Source: Citrus sinensis
Lineage: Eukaryota > Streptophyta > Magnoliopsida > Sapindales > Rutaceae
DNA: 64,000 nucleotides
Reading direction: 5' to 3'
Assembly: GCF_022201045.2 (NCBI RefSeq)
Contig: NC_068558.1
Coordinates: 46,589,001 to 46,653,000, forward strand
Within the stretch, counting starts at the first letter, position 1. Every line of letters begins with the position of its first letter. Below, in pieces: positions 1 to 11,435 of this stretch. A program made the position numbers and the translations under genes. A model generated the notes under the pieces. It worked only from the letters and a program-made list of their open reading frames with translations, was not told where the DNA came from and ran no database searches.

Positions 1-117
1 AGTGGCGTACAGTTGTTTGGCGCATGGCCTCGGCCTACCTCTCCATCCCAAACTCAACCCATGTGATCAGAAAATTGCCATTAGTCCATTACTATGTTAT
101 GTAAATGGGTCGTACAC

Positions 118-731
118 TAGGTAATTTTTAAAAATCTCCCATGAGATTTGGGTTTGTTGTAAGTAAATGGCGAGAATTTATTTATTTGTAAAAAATCTCT
201 TACCGTCAGTTAATTTTAACATTGATCACTAGTTAACTGTACAAAGATAATATTACCATTAAATATAATTTGTAGACTAACATAACTAAAAAAAATTAAA
301 ATTGTTGGCGCGAAAAACACAAACCCTATTTTTTGACAATTTTATCCTTGTCAATTCCAAAGATTTATAACATCATAGGTAAAGATTATGACTATTTCAT
401 TTTCAAGTTTTTAATTTTATCTTTCTTGTAGGAACTTTAAGGAAATATCAATAATTTAAAGATAATTTTTCAAGTTTTTAATTTTATCTTTTTTATAGGA
501 ATTTTAAGAAAATATCAATAATTTAAAGAGGGTAAAATAGTCAATAATTTTAATTTTTTTTTAGTTATTTCTGTCTACAAACTATTATTAAAGGTAATAC
601 TATCTTTGTACAGTCAACTAACGGTCAATGTTAAAATTAACTGACGGTAGAAAATTTTTTATAAATAAATAAATTCACACCATCTACTTGCAACAAGTCC
701 AAATACCATGAGAAGTTTTTAAAAATTACCC
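118..731. mobile_element. Mutator-type (MULE) MITE with ~190-bp terminal inverted repeats
   Basis: The two ends are long imperfect inverted repeats of about 190 bp (118-307 against the complement of 541-731). Both begin with GGTAATTTTTAAAAA-like sequence, and a shared block near TCAGTTAATTTTAACATTGA lies deeper in. The element is flanked by a 9-bp direct repeat, GTCGTACAC at 109-117 and GTCGTACTC at 732-740 (8 of 9 identical). Long TIRs with a 9-bp target duplication are the hallmark of plant Mutator-like elements. The inner ~230 bp contains a 68-bp tandem duplication (about 400-467 and 468-530) and no coding capacity, so it is non-autonomous. Several differences between the arms suggest it is not a recent insertion. 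Confidence 0.75.
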
Positions 732-740
732 GTCGTACTC

Positions 741-1429
741 TTCGTAATGGCCATTTATTTTCGGAGTAGTGCTATTAACTAACAGATTCATTTCATTATT
801 CTCATTTTAATTTTTCGAGCCGTGATCATCCAGTCAACTCAACTGTCATCGTCAGCGTCGACCAATCACTGGGCCTTTAGAAAGATAAGCTGGCCGCCGG
901 GGCTTGATAAATGATAAACTTGGGTCCCTTCGGACTTCCCCTTGCGTTGTGCTCAATTTTGTTTTGTTCACCGACTGGATTGACTGATCGAACTTGTTAA
1001 TTTGTCTAATTCAAAACTTGTAAAATCTTATTTCATTTATGTTTGTAATTCTTCAAATTGCTTGTCAATAATGTCATCACTAGTTATGCTTTCAAGATTC
1101 ATTCTGAGTTATCGTTGTCAGGCAGGCGATCTCTACTTGGAAATTGCATGTTTTGCAGGCTATATTTGCTGGCCTGTGCTTGCAAATGAAATTGATCGGC
1201 TTGTGCAGATTATTCGACTTTATTAGTTTTGTTTATGACTGAATAATGTTAAAGACCCGAACACAGATTAGGAGCCAAATATAGTGAGTGATCCATAGCG
1301 TCAATGTTTGCGACTACTTGCTGCTTATGCTTACTTAGTTACATCAACTACTACCTTCTCTTATTGTATAACAAAACGTGAAAAGGCAAGATGATATATG
1401 ATAATTGAAAAGAACAAATAATTTTGGCT
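741..1429. other. Intergenic, no gene seen
   Basis: This stretch has stops in all frames and only one short open frame without an ATG start. 790-960 is somewhat GC-richer than its surroundings. I recognise no coding sequence, RNA or repeat here. Confidence 0.5.
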
Positions 1430-2110
1430 TACTAAAATTTTACTATCTAATATTCTAACTGTTACCATTTTTCATCAAAAACTTAAAATTTTGCTAAGGT
1501 TACGAGAATATTTAAGAAATTTCAGCTAATATTACTTTCCTAATTATTTTTTAATTTTTAAAATTTTTTTTATAGACATCCGATTTCCAAGCCTTTTTTT
1601 AGTTTTTTCTTTATTTCAGTTATTAGAATTTCATTTTATTAAAATAAGTAAAAATTCGTTTAATCCCTATATTTTGAGGTTAGTACTCGTTTTGTCTCTT
1701 TATTTTTAAAAATGCCTCAAAAATCTTTATCATAAAGTTTTTGACACCCCTACCGTTATTTTTTGTTCCTTTTGGCTTGTTTTTATAATAAATAAAAAAA
1801 TAAATTACTAATCATGAATTACTTTGTTTATGAATGTATGATCATAGTTTTCACTAATCGTCACTCTATTAGAAAACTTAAAATTCTATTTTGAGAATAT
1901 TTTAATATAACAAAATTCTAATTACTGAAAAAAAAATCTCTTAAATCAGATGTCTAGAGAAAAAATAAAAATTTAAACAAGAAATAAAAAAAAAACTTCA
2001 ATTTGAAATTTCTCAAATATTCTCATCCTCGTGACCGCAAAATTTTTTTAACAATGTCAAGATTTGAATGGTAAAATGGTAACAGTCAAAATATTAAGTA
2101 ATAAAATATA
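1430..2110. mobile_element. Degenerate long-TIR DNA element (MULE-like)
   Basis: The left ~215 bp (about 1430-1645) matches the reverse complement of the right ~220 bp (about 1890-2110) with many small differences. Shared blocks include AACTGTTACCATTTT, GAGAATATTTRAGAAATTTC and TAGACATCYGATTT. The ~240-bp centre is AT-rich and non-coding. The exact ends are uncertain because both termini are AT-rich, and I could not identify a convincing target-site duplication. The TIR length favours a Mutator-like non-autonomous element, a different family from the one at 118-731. Confidence 0.55.
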
Positions 2111-2852
2111 ATTGTTAGAAAATTTTAATGGCGAATTTATATATCAAGAAACTTTGATTATATTCCTTAATTTTAATACTAAAGCTTTAAAAGAAGAAAA
2201 AAAAAACAAAGGCCCAGGTGATCATTTACTAGCGAAATCCTTAGTGGCTCTGGAAAACCATGACTACGTTCGAGAGAGAGCAAACATTACTTTCTGCAAC
2301 ACGTCAATTTCTTATCCAGACGCTCAATGAAGGACCTGATAAAATACACAGACGTCCCTCTCTTTCCTTTTCACGCATTATTTCTCACTGGAGTCTGAAG
2401 CTATCAAGTTCAATTACCGATAGATACAATAACAAAAGAAGAGAAAAGATGATCATTGTCTAGGTTTGAAATTTTCTCACCGTATGTGATTACAGTATTG
2501 ACACATGTATCATATATCACCGATCACAAAATCATTTAAATTAAAATCAGAATTCCCCAGAAGCCATGGGATTATATTTTCTTCTAATGTTCAGTTTCTA
2601 CAAGTTCCTTGTTCTTCGAAAAGGTGCACTATCTTAAAAAGAATTACTAAGGTTTATATACTCCTTCAATGACCAACTCATGCAGCAGCCAGCTGCAATT
2701 TGTTGTCGATAAACTACAATCTTCCCCCCTATCCTAAGAGGCTAAATACTATACACTTAATTTTTGTCATCTACTTTTTCTGGCGAGAAGATCATTGCAA
2801 CTTCAATGTCTCTTCCAGGAAAGAATATAAACGAAAAATAATTCATCCCATG
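2111..2852. other. 3' flank of the TPK5-like gene
   Basis: The segment lies downstream of the minus-strand channel gene and probably includes its 3' UTR near 2700-2852. Only short chance open frames are present. I see no other feature. Confidence 0.5.
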
Positions 2853-4256
2853 TCAAAGATGATTCTCCAGGAGATCAGGCAGTGTAATCTTTCCACAGTT
2901 GTTAGGATCAAGCCTGTTAAACTGATTGCAGATTTGTGATATATCTTTCTCTCCAATCTTTCCCATCTCTTTAAGCTTGAAGATAACATATTCTGATTTG
3001 CTGAAAACAAATTTTCAATTAAAAAACAATGGACCTAAGTTTTCAAAAATTTAATTACAAAAGCTACTTAAAAGATCATTTTTTTTTAGTTATTATTATT
3101 ATTATTATTATCTAAGTTTCACAACGAATACACTAAATTCCTCTGTTAATAAACGTGCAACTACGTATGTAATTCCATAAATGAAAAGCAATCACATATC
3201 AAAATTTGTTATAGACAGAAAAGCTCAGAATCCTGACCTGATGAAGCCATTATGGTTCATATCCGCAGCAAGCAAATCATCAATGGTGATCTCTCTCTGC
3301 AACACCCATTTAGCAATTCTCCTGTGTCTCTTATCAATTCTCGCCTCTGCCAAATACAAAAACGCTCTGGCAACCATGAGGGTGGAAAACAGAAGCCAAA
3401 TTGCAGCAAAAAATCTTCCAGGCAAGGTCTTAAATGCCCTATCCCCGTACCCAACCGTGGTAACTGACATAACTGACAGATAAAACGAATCAAGCCAATC
3501 AAGATCCTCAAGAAAAAAAAGGATCAGAGCTCCAATAGCAATACACAGAACCACCACGCCAAGTGCCAAACCAACTTTCAATCTTATCCTCATCCTTCCT
3601 TTTGCCACGTCAACAATATAATCCCTTGCTGAAAATCCTTCCTTCACTTTGCCCATTTGTATGCCAGTTAAAATCATGTTCTCTTGAAGATCAAGAACAT
3701 AGTTCACAACCCCACTTAACAAAATATCAATAAACCCAAATCCCACCAATACAAATAGACAAGCAAAAACTTTTGTAGCCGGTGTTAAAGGAGCAATGTC
3801 ACCATAACCAATGGTACACATAGTGACAATACAAAAGTAAAGAGCATCAACGACTGGGTGAGTTTCAACACCCGAGAAGTGATCTGTGTTAAAGGAATAT
3901 ATAACAACACCAACAAAAAGGTAAATAGAGAGCAAGACAAAAGCTTGTCTGATAATGAAACTGGACTCTGACTTCGGCTTTGGAACTTGGGAGGTCTGTT
4001 GTTGCACATCACGTAAAACAACCAAGGCTGGGGCAGTCTTGGACCGGTGAAGCGAACCGGGTTTCCAGGTTGTTGAGGATTCAGGCGGTGCTTGTGATTG
4101 TGGTTGGTCCAAGTTTTCGATTTCGTTGAAGATGTGTGGAGAGGAGAGAGACTGTGGGACTGTATGCAACGTGTCATGGTCGTGTTCTTCTTCAAGGATG
4201 GCTTCGAGTTGGTGTTGGGGTCGAGTTTGGGAGCCGAGAAAAGGCTCTTGTTCCAT
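2853..4256 (-). CDS. TPK5: Two-pore potassium channel, TPK5/KCO5-like
   Basis: Two coding exons on the minus strand, 4256-3238 and 3000-2853, joined by a GT-AG intron, give 388 residues. Two pore loops are visible with the K+ selectivity motif GYGD at residues 150-153 (CTIGYGDIAPL) and 269-272 (VTTVGYGDRAF). Each is flanked by hydrophobic segments, so the topology is 4TM/2P. A 14-3-3 binding motif (RSKTAP, 71-76) precedes the first membrane span. The C-terminus carries one or two EF-hand-like stretches (ADMNHNGFIS, FNRLDPNNCGKI), the second encoded by the small last exon. Family members are vacuolar or plastid-membrane K+ channels regulated by Ca2+ and 14-3-3. The start at MEQEPFLGS was chosen over an in-frame upstream ATG at 4373 because homologues begin near there. 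The N-terminal and EF-hand wording matches my memory of Arabidopsis TPK5 best; TPK3 or TPK2 assignment is possible. Confidence 0.93.
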
Positions 4257-4407
4257 CCGAGAAAAAGAGAAAATGTAAAAAGAGAAGGTGGTGAAGGTTA
4301 AACGAGAAGCCTGATGGGTGTGCGGTAGTGGTTGATGATGTTGAGTACGATTGGTTGCTTTGGTTGTTCGCATAAGCCACCAACCCTATCATATTCTTGC
4401 CAGGTTA

Positions 4408-4472
4408 TCATGTTCACGGACCCACACCCACATCAAAATAAGATTGATGTGGGTGTGGGTCCGTGAACATGA
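4408..4472. repeat. Perfect 29-bp inverted repeat upstream of TPK5
   Basis: Arms 4408-4436 and 4444-4472 are exact reverse complements of 29 bp, separated by only 7 bp. The core is GGACCCACACCCACATCA. It sits about 150 bp upstream of the TPK5-like ATG, in its promoter or 5' leader. It could be a small foldback insertion or a regulatory hairpin. No coding role is evident. Confidence 0.9.
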
Positions 4473-6157
4473 CAAGTTCATTGGTGGCTCTCGCCTCTCC
4501 CCGGGTACACATCTTGCTGAGGACTGAGTTTTGCCATTTTCTCCCAATAACTAACTACTGATAAGGGAAACAAAAATTATATATTTGCGCTTTTTTGTAT
4601 CTTGACGTTAAGGCTTAAGCCTTGAAAATTTATTCCAAACGGTAATTTGAAGCTGACGTCGTACGCGAAGATACTAACTCGGCTCAATTATTGATTGGCA
4701 CATGACAGTTCACAAGCCATGTAGATGTAGCCACTTGAATTGTTGTGCATCATAGCCTACTATATTCATGATCCATATATATAATCATTCACAAGTGCAT
4801 ATATTCGTTTTTTTTTTTTAACGTTAACACACTATGCAATTTTAAAAAATTAAAAATTATTATTTTTAAATCTCACAATTTAAAAATGTATCTGCATAAA
4901 AAGAAAAATAAGGACACTTAGACTAGAGAAAGATTATATATACACACATTAACCAGTTATATTCAATAATTTAAGACAACCATTAAATCAAACAATATTT
5001 AGGTTATTAAATGCAATCTCTAAGTTTATGTAAATTACTCTTAGCGCGGCCTCCGTTTATACGTACATATAGAGCCTCGTTTGAATGTTTGAATGTCAGT
5101 CACATACTCATTAGAGAGATAGACAATGACCAAAGGAGCGCCCCAAGGGAAAGCATCCGGTAAAAGGAATAAAAAATATCAGATTCAGAGATGGGGTGGA
5201 GAAGACGACAAAGCCAATTCATGGAGACAGTTCCCTATTTTATTTTTAGCCCTTGCCCTTTCTTTTCTTTTTCAGGTTATTCTATTAGCTTTGCTTGTCT
5301 CATTTCTTTCGTTGTAAACAATCTGTCATTGTTCCATATGCATAATAGAGGGAAAAATCATATTAAAAAGAGGTAAGAGGAAAATCCTTTCTTGCTCTGT
5401 TATGTCTTTTTATATAGGGAACCAAAAAAAAAAAAAAAAAAAAAATTAGCAGAAAAATAAAATACAGTATGAGTTATGACGTTTGCAGCGCAGCAGTTAT
5501 TTAACTTTTTTTTGTTCGTTCTCTCGTTTATGAAAGCAATTATTGACTTATAATTTCCTCTTTTTCTATTTGAAACATAAGGGGGTTGTTTGCTTCAAGG
5601 AAAAAAGTGTGAGAGTTTATTGACATTCGAATTATTTTGTTTAGTTCCTTATTATTTAATAAGTAAGTTTCATTAGTTAATAAGTAAATACATTGTAATT
5701 TAAAATGAGATTGTTTAATTACTAAAATAATAAGTTTTTTTATTGTTTAATTAGTAATTCTAATTTCAACGTGTTCAATAATATTAGTTTATAAAATAAA
5801 CGTATCTATATATGATAGCTAAATTATTATTTTTTTTTAAATTTGAAAAATAAAATTATGTTTACAACCAATTCCGTCTTCACCAAAATACTACTAAACA
5901 ATGAACATAATTCATTTCAAATTTTCAATCCAATGATGGTATAACCGTGCACAAAATTCCTAACACAAGTCATACGGAATCCTACATTGCCAAGTTATCG
6001 TCTCACACTACCAAACCAGAATTAGACTTTAAAGTCAAGTTCACCTATTTAAAATATTAACTTCCACTATCCTCTGCATATGGTCCGTATAAAAGAATTC
6101 AAGCAATGCTCTAACGATGTGGTCAGAATCAGAAAGTTTTATTGCATAAGCTCCCTC
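4473..6157. other. Intergenic between TPK5 (-) and the BAHD gene (+)
   Basis: This is the shared upstream region of two divergent genes. It is AT-rich, with a 22-bp poly-A tract at 5424-5445. A 63-codon ATG frame at 5126-5317 (basic N-terminus, hydrophobic C-terminus) is open, but nothing else supports it as a gene. TATTTAAA-like sequence near 6046 could be the BAHD TATA element. Confidence 0.5.
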
Positions 6158-7555
6158 ATGGCTCTCCCCGTAATCAGATCAAACCGAAGCCTCGTAAGGC
6201 CAGCCGAGCACACACCAACACCATCTGGCACGCTGGACCTGTCATCCATTGATCAAATACCAGTTCTAAGATGCAATGCTCGAACACTGCACGTGTTTAA
6301 ACGACGTGGCCCTGAACCTGAAGCAGCAGCACATGTTATAAAAGGAGCCTTGTCTAGGGCATTGGTTCCTTATTACCCTCTGGCAGGAAGGCTAAAGGAG
6401 TCTAGCCAAGGCCAGTTTCAAGTTGAATGTTCTGGAGACGGTGCATGGTTTGTTGAGGCATCTGCTATTTGTACCCTGGATTCTGTTGATTACTTCAATG
6501 ATGTTACATCCATTCCCTATGATCAGCTCCTTCCTGATTCCGTTCCGAAAACCGACGGCGACGTCGAACCCCTTGTTCAAATGCAGGCACGCATTAGTTA
6601 CTAGCCACGATAAATATCAATTTTAACTCTGCAAAAGCCAAATAATTAAAAATATTTGATGCAAAATTAAGTAACTTCGTGTTTCCAGGTGACCCAATTT
6701 GCATGTGGTGGTTTTGTGATTGGGCTGACATTCTGCCACAGCATATGTGATGGACTAGGAGCTGCACAATTTCTGAATGCTGTTGGGGAGCTAGCTCGAG
6801 GCCTCGAACATCCCAGGGTGGCACCAGTGTGGCACAGGGACTTCTTTCCATCAACACCTCAAACTCGATTGGAAAATGCCACACTATTGCACAATTACTT
6901 ACCGCCACCGATGCCCAGTTACCGGCTAGAGCATGCCAACATAGACATTCCAATGGATCAAATCAACCAGCTCAAGCGACAATTTTACGACTCAACAGGC
7001 CTAAAATGCTCTGCCTTTGAAATTGTAGCTGCCAGTTTGTGGAGGCACAGAACAAGAGCAATAAGCTTCGGGCCAAACACCCAACTCAAGCTTGTGTTCT
7101 TTGCAAATTGCCGTCAACTTTTGGACCCTCCACTGCCTAAAGGCTTCTACGGCAATTGCTTCTTTCCTGTGACTATTACTACAACAAGTGATTGGCTTAC
7201 ACAGGCGACGAATGTTGATGTTGTGAAACTGATACAAGAAGCAAAAGCCGAGCTACCTGTTGAATTTGCTAAGTACATGAATGGAGATTTTACCAGGAAC
7301 GGTGAGGACCCATTCGCCCCACCTCTGGCTTATACAACATTGTTTATATCAGAGTGGGGACGACTGGGATTCAACCAGATTGACTATGGGTGGGGCCCTC
7401 CTGTCCACGTGGTACCAATTCAAGGCTCGAGTATTATTCCGGTTGGCATTGTGGGTTCGATGCCGTTGCCCAAAGTTGGCCTCCGTTTGATGACGTGGTG
7501 TGTTAGGGAAGCCCATCTCAAAACCCTCCTCGATCTCATCACAAATTCAATTTGA
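6158..7555 (+). CDS. BAHD (HXXXD-type) acyltransferase
   Basis: Two exons, 6158-6586 and 6689-7555, encode 431 residues. The catalytic HXXXD motif is HSICD (H160 to D164), and the structural DFGWG motif appears as DYGWG at 375-379. BAHD enzymes transfer acyl groups from CoA thioesters to alcohols or amines in the cytosol. The N-terminal phrase and SMPLPKVGL near the end place it with the clade that includes taxadienol and benzyl-alcohol acyltransferases, but the substrate cannot be told from sequence. The start at MALPVIRSNRSLV fits family N-termini; an in-frame ATG at 6080 would add 26 unconserved residues. The intron runs 6587-6688 and begins GC rather than GT (CAG|GCACGC...CCAG), the only phase-correct junction. 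Retaining it adds seven codons and then a stop. At ~431 residues the protein is slightly shorter than the usual 440-460. Confidence 0.9.
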
Positions 7556-7594
7556 CCCGTTCTTTAAAAGTTAAAACTGAAAAAATAAATAAAT

Positions 7595-8284
7595 GAGTTG
7601 GACTATTGGCACCCCTCTAATGTCTTGATAAAACCCCTCTTCTAAACGAACTCCATTACTGATGGAAATAATTCATTATTTATAAGCATATCTATATTCT
7701 TTCAAAATTGCCCCTATATCAATTCCAGTAAATCGATTCTTTATCTTTGCGAACAAATTCTTTTTTTAAATTAATAATTCATCAAAAAAATAAAAAGAAC
7801 ATTATAAGAAAACTAAATTTTCCCTAAGGGGATGCTCCAGCCAATTAGGGAGTCATCTTTTTAACCTATGCTCAATTTCATCAAGACTCTAGAGGAGATT
7901 TCAAATGTTCATGCCAACTTCTTGGTAGATGTCGATGACTCGACTTATGAAAACATGCTTAATCTCGTTGCTTTTGTTAAGGAAAAGGTTGATAAGAAAT
8001 TTGGGGTGTTTGAAATGATAGCTAGTCGTGTATTTGGCTAGGGGATGAGCTTATGCAATTTGTAGTTCTCTCTCGTAATATTTTCTGTTAATGCAGCATT
8101 ACTTTTTTCTTTTTTGAAAAAGACATCTTTCATAAAGAAAGAAGATGAAAAAAGATTGAATTAGGGCTAATTTTGGAAGAACATATATATTCTTATAAAT
8201 TATTAATTCTTCTAATTAATTAATGGGTTTTTTTTAGAAGAGGAGTTTTATTAGAACTTTAAAAGGGTGCCAATAGTCCCGGTC
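7595..8284. mobile_element. Mutator-like element (Pack-MULE candidate)
   Basis: Inverted repeats of about 150 bp lie at both ends. The left begins GAGTTGGACTATTGGCACCC, and the complement of the right begins GACCGGGACTATTGGCACCC. Similarity continues inward through AAAACYCCTCTTCTAAA and TTCTTYCAAAATT blocks. The element is flanked by 9-bp repeats TAAATAAAT (7586-7594) and TAAATAAAC (8285-8293), 8 of 9 matching, though the repeat is low-complexity. The non-TIR interior (about 7750-8110) is more GC-balanced. It contains an ATG frame of 57 codons at 7868-8041 ending at a stop, with no similarity I recognise. Long TIRs, a 9-bp duplication and a gene-like insert without transposase fit a Pack-MULE. 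It lies just downstream of the BAHD stop. Confidence 0.7.
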
Positions 8285-8293
8285 TAAATAAAC

Positions 8294-11200
8294 TGTTGGC
8301 TTGATATGTACAACGATTGATGATTATATCATTTGAGCCCACTCATTTTGGGCCCTTTACGACCCAAGTTGTTATAAATTGTCACAAACTCATAATGTAT
8401 GAATTTTTTTTTAGAAAAACTGTTATACAAGATTGTTAATGATATTACATCATATATTACAATTAATATTTATAAATAAATTATATGATTGGGACCTCCT
8501 CTCGTGAGTGGAGTAAATTATCTCTATTTAATTATTTAATAATTGAAAGATGACTAAAACTAACCCTCATAATACTTTTATGGAAGCTCAAGCCCTTGCT
8601 CTTAATGTTATAAGTGCAATGGCTCTTCCACTGAGTCAAAGACCCTTTGGTCCATAATGTATGAATTTAATTAACTAGATTTGAGCAATTTTATTTTAAG
8701 ATAAAGGTGAAAATACAAAATAGGTGAAGCGATTTTGACCCTTTAAAAAAAAAAAAAAAGATACTATGAGGACCTTTTACTACTTTCTCCACTCATTTAA
8801 CAAAATTTAAAAATCAATCTCATTCTACACACCCTCTCTAATGCCAAAATAATTTTAATCAAACCTAACACTAGTATTGTTATGTTTTATTTAAACCACA
8901 ATAAATTTCATCACGTCCAAATAAGTACAAATTCCCTTTAATTCATTAAGAATCATCTTCTTCCACTCCTTTCTTCTTCTGCTTTGTTGCTCTTGTTTGA
9001 TATGATTTTGTGCCACGATTTGAGAATTTCAAAGGGTTAATGAATTGTATGCCTGACTTACGTTTCTATTTTATCAACATCATCATCATCATCATCATTC
9101 GTTTTATTAACCAATTGTTTTGTGAATATCATAGTCATGGATTTTCAAACTAACTTTCAGGATGTAAATAGGGGGTTAGCAGCAGGCCGTAGTAGAACCG
9201 CACAACTCCTTTATTTAATTTTTTTTTAAAGCGATATTTGCTAAGGATATTGAGAATGGATGGTGATATAATTCTCCTTCTCTCCTTCCAAACACAAAAA
9301 TAAAAATTTAAACAAAGCAACCGTGTCGACGCAGATTATACTAACTGGCGGACATAACTCCGCGTAAAATAGATAAAGTTGGACCAGTCCAAGCTCAAAG
9401 GCCCAGCCCAACTCTCAGCCCATTTTTAGCATTTTGAATTTTCGACACCAACTACAGAAAGTTCAACGTAGTTCCATCCAGCTCCCACTCCGAGTCCGAG
9501 CTACCCACCTCTCGACTTCTCGTCAAACTGTCATCATCAATTTAAACATTGGTGGGTTAGTGGAAAGCATATCCACTCGACCTTGATCTTTGATGATGAA
9601 AAGTTAGGCGCAGGGCGCAAGATTTCTGGCAAATGTGTTTTGTGTGTGGCCCCACTCTCCACCTATTGAAACTTTGGAAGAAAAAAATTAAAAATGATAT
9701 GACACCATTAACAACTTTCTTACTGTGGTCCCCGAAGTTGTTGAGTTCCGAATGTTTTGATTTCATCAAATATTTTCTAAATTCCAACGTCATCCGGCCC
9801 TCCCGGGAATCAATCAAATTTATGCTTTTACAATTTCCTAAAAATAAAATTTAAAAAAAAAAATTCTAGAAGAAAAACCATGCCGTGCTCTACACGCATG
9901 ACGGGCAACAAACGATTGGGGCTCCGAGGCTGCGTGGAGATCAACGACAACAACCAAAATATTGCCTGCGGGCTTTCTGCATGAGGTACAATTCCATGTC
10001 CACTATTCTAACTTTGAAAAGCCTGCAGGCTGTGACTTTCACACAAGAATAATTAATTAATTCCTTTTCCTTGCTCTATACGTTACTTGCGAGCCCCTAT
10101 TGCCTGGGATCCGACTGTACTGCGGACGTTATGCCATATGCCCACCGTTTGTTATGGCTCCAAACTGAAATTAATTTAAATTATTTACCTCATTTTATTT
10201 TTCTAATATTAAAATAAATTTTGGCACTAAAAAATTTACTGGAAAAGAAGAATAACTAGGCCATTTGTTTAATAATTTATTTCGGAAATATAAAATATAT
10301 ATTTATATAAGAAAAATATTTAAAATTAAAAAGAAATACAAGAAAAATATCTTATTTATTAATTTTTTTCACACTAACACATATAATTTTTATTTTTAGT
10401 ACTTAAATTTTTTATTTTAATTTCTATTTATATGATTTATTTAATTCATAGTAAATATAAATATAAGTGCATTTGAAAATAAAGGTAATGCTATATAATA
10501 TTATGTTGTTGAGGGTTTATTGATTATTATGAAAATAATAGGGAGTAAGTGGTGGTATACATTGATTTTGCGAGAAACGGGCAAATCTCCTTTGGTTTTC
10601 TTGGAAATAGTGTCACATTTCACTGAGAACCTTATACTCTATTTTATTTATAAAATATTCATAAGTATATTATTATACAATATTTTTTTTTTCCATTCCG
10701 CCACAGGTTGCATTTGCATTTGCAACGTACATCTTCAAAATAGATTTGATGATACATATTGCTTTTATCTCTCTTGTTTTTTTTCAAGTGACCTTGGCTC
10801 AACGTAGAGTGGCAGTTGTGGAGTTAGCAAACCGGAGACTCACCTCCATATGTTTGTGCATTTACTGGGATCTTATTAGTTCTCCCAATTGATACTTGCT
10901 CTAACACTTATATACTGTATATGCCACCAAGTGTATATGCTTACAGATTGTATAACGTCAATCTTCACTCTGCACATTTTTCTCTTATGTACTTGCATAT
11001 AAGCATGATAATTTTATACTGCACTTGGTCCTGTAACTTGTAGATGTTTTGCCTTTTGCCTTTATTCAGTTACTTGAATGATCAAGTAATTTAGGCTCTT
11101 TATACAATTATTAAAAAAAAAACAATTAAGGGTATTTTTCTTTTAGCTATTTAGTAAACAAAAAATAGTAAAGATACAAAACATTGACAAAAAAATTGAC

Positions 11201-11427
11201 TAGGAAGATATTAAATTTAGCCCAATTTTAGCATTATTTTTTTCAATGCATTTTTTATGTCTAAATATTAATGTTGGTAAGAACTTGCAACTTGATTTAC
11301 ACAACCTGTCTATTTATTTTCTAAATCTGATTACAGACATAATGGCATGAGATATACTAAATATATGAGAAAAATTAACACTTAGTTTACTTGTAAATGA
11401 AACTTATTTCGATTAAGCATAATTTTT
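8294..11427. other. Long gene-free stretch
   Basis: The sequence is AT-rich and has no supported gene. It holds a short CAT microsatellite near 9079-9100 and a GC-richer segment at about 9370-9660 that could be a decayed promoter or gene end. Stop codons are frequent in all frames. Two open frames of 86-95 codons in this interval have no family resemblance. Confidence 0.5.
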
Positions 11428-11435
11428 AAATATGT

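Noticed and set aside
1002-1226. 74-codon open frame starting at a TTG
   Set aside because: No ATG start, no family resemblance, and Cys/Ile/Leu-rich composition typical of chance frames in AT-rich DNA.
3181-3483. Plus-strand open frames overlapping the TPK5 gene
   Set aside because: Antisense shadows of the channel exon; the minus strand encodes clear pore motifs.
10520-10807. 95-codon hydrophobic frame
   Set aside because: Ile/Phe/Tyr-rich translation of AT-rich spacer with no conserved motif or splice context.
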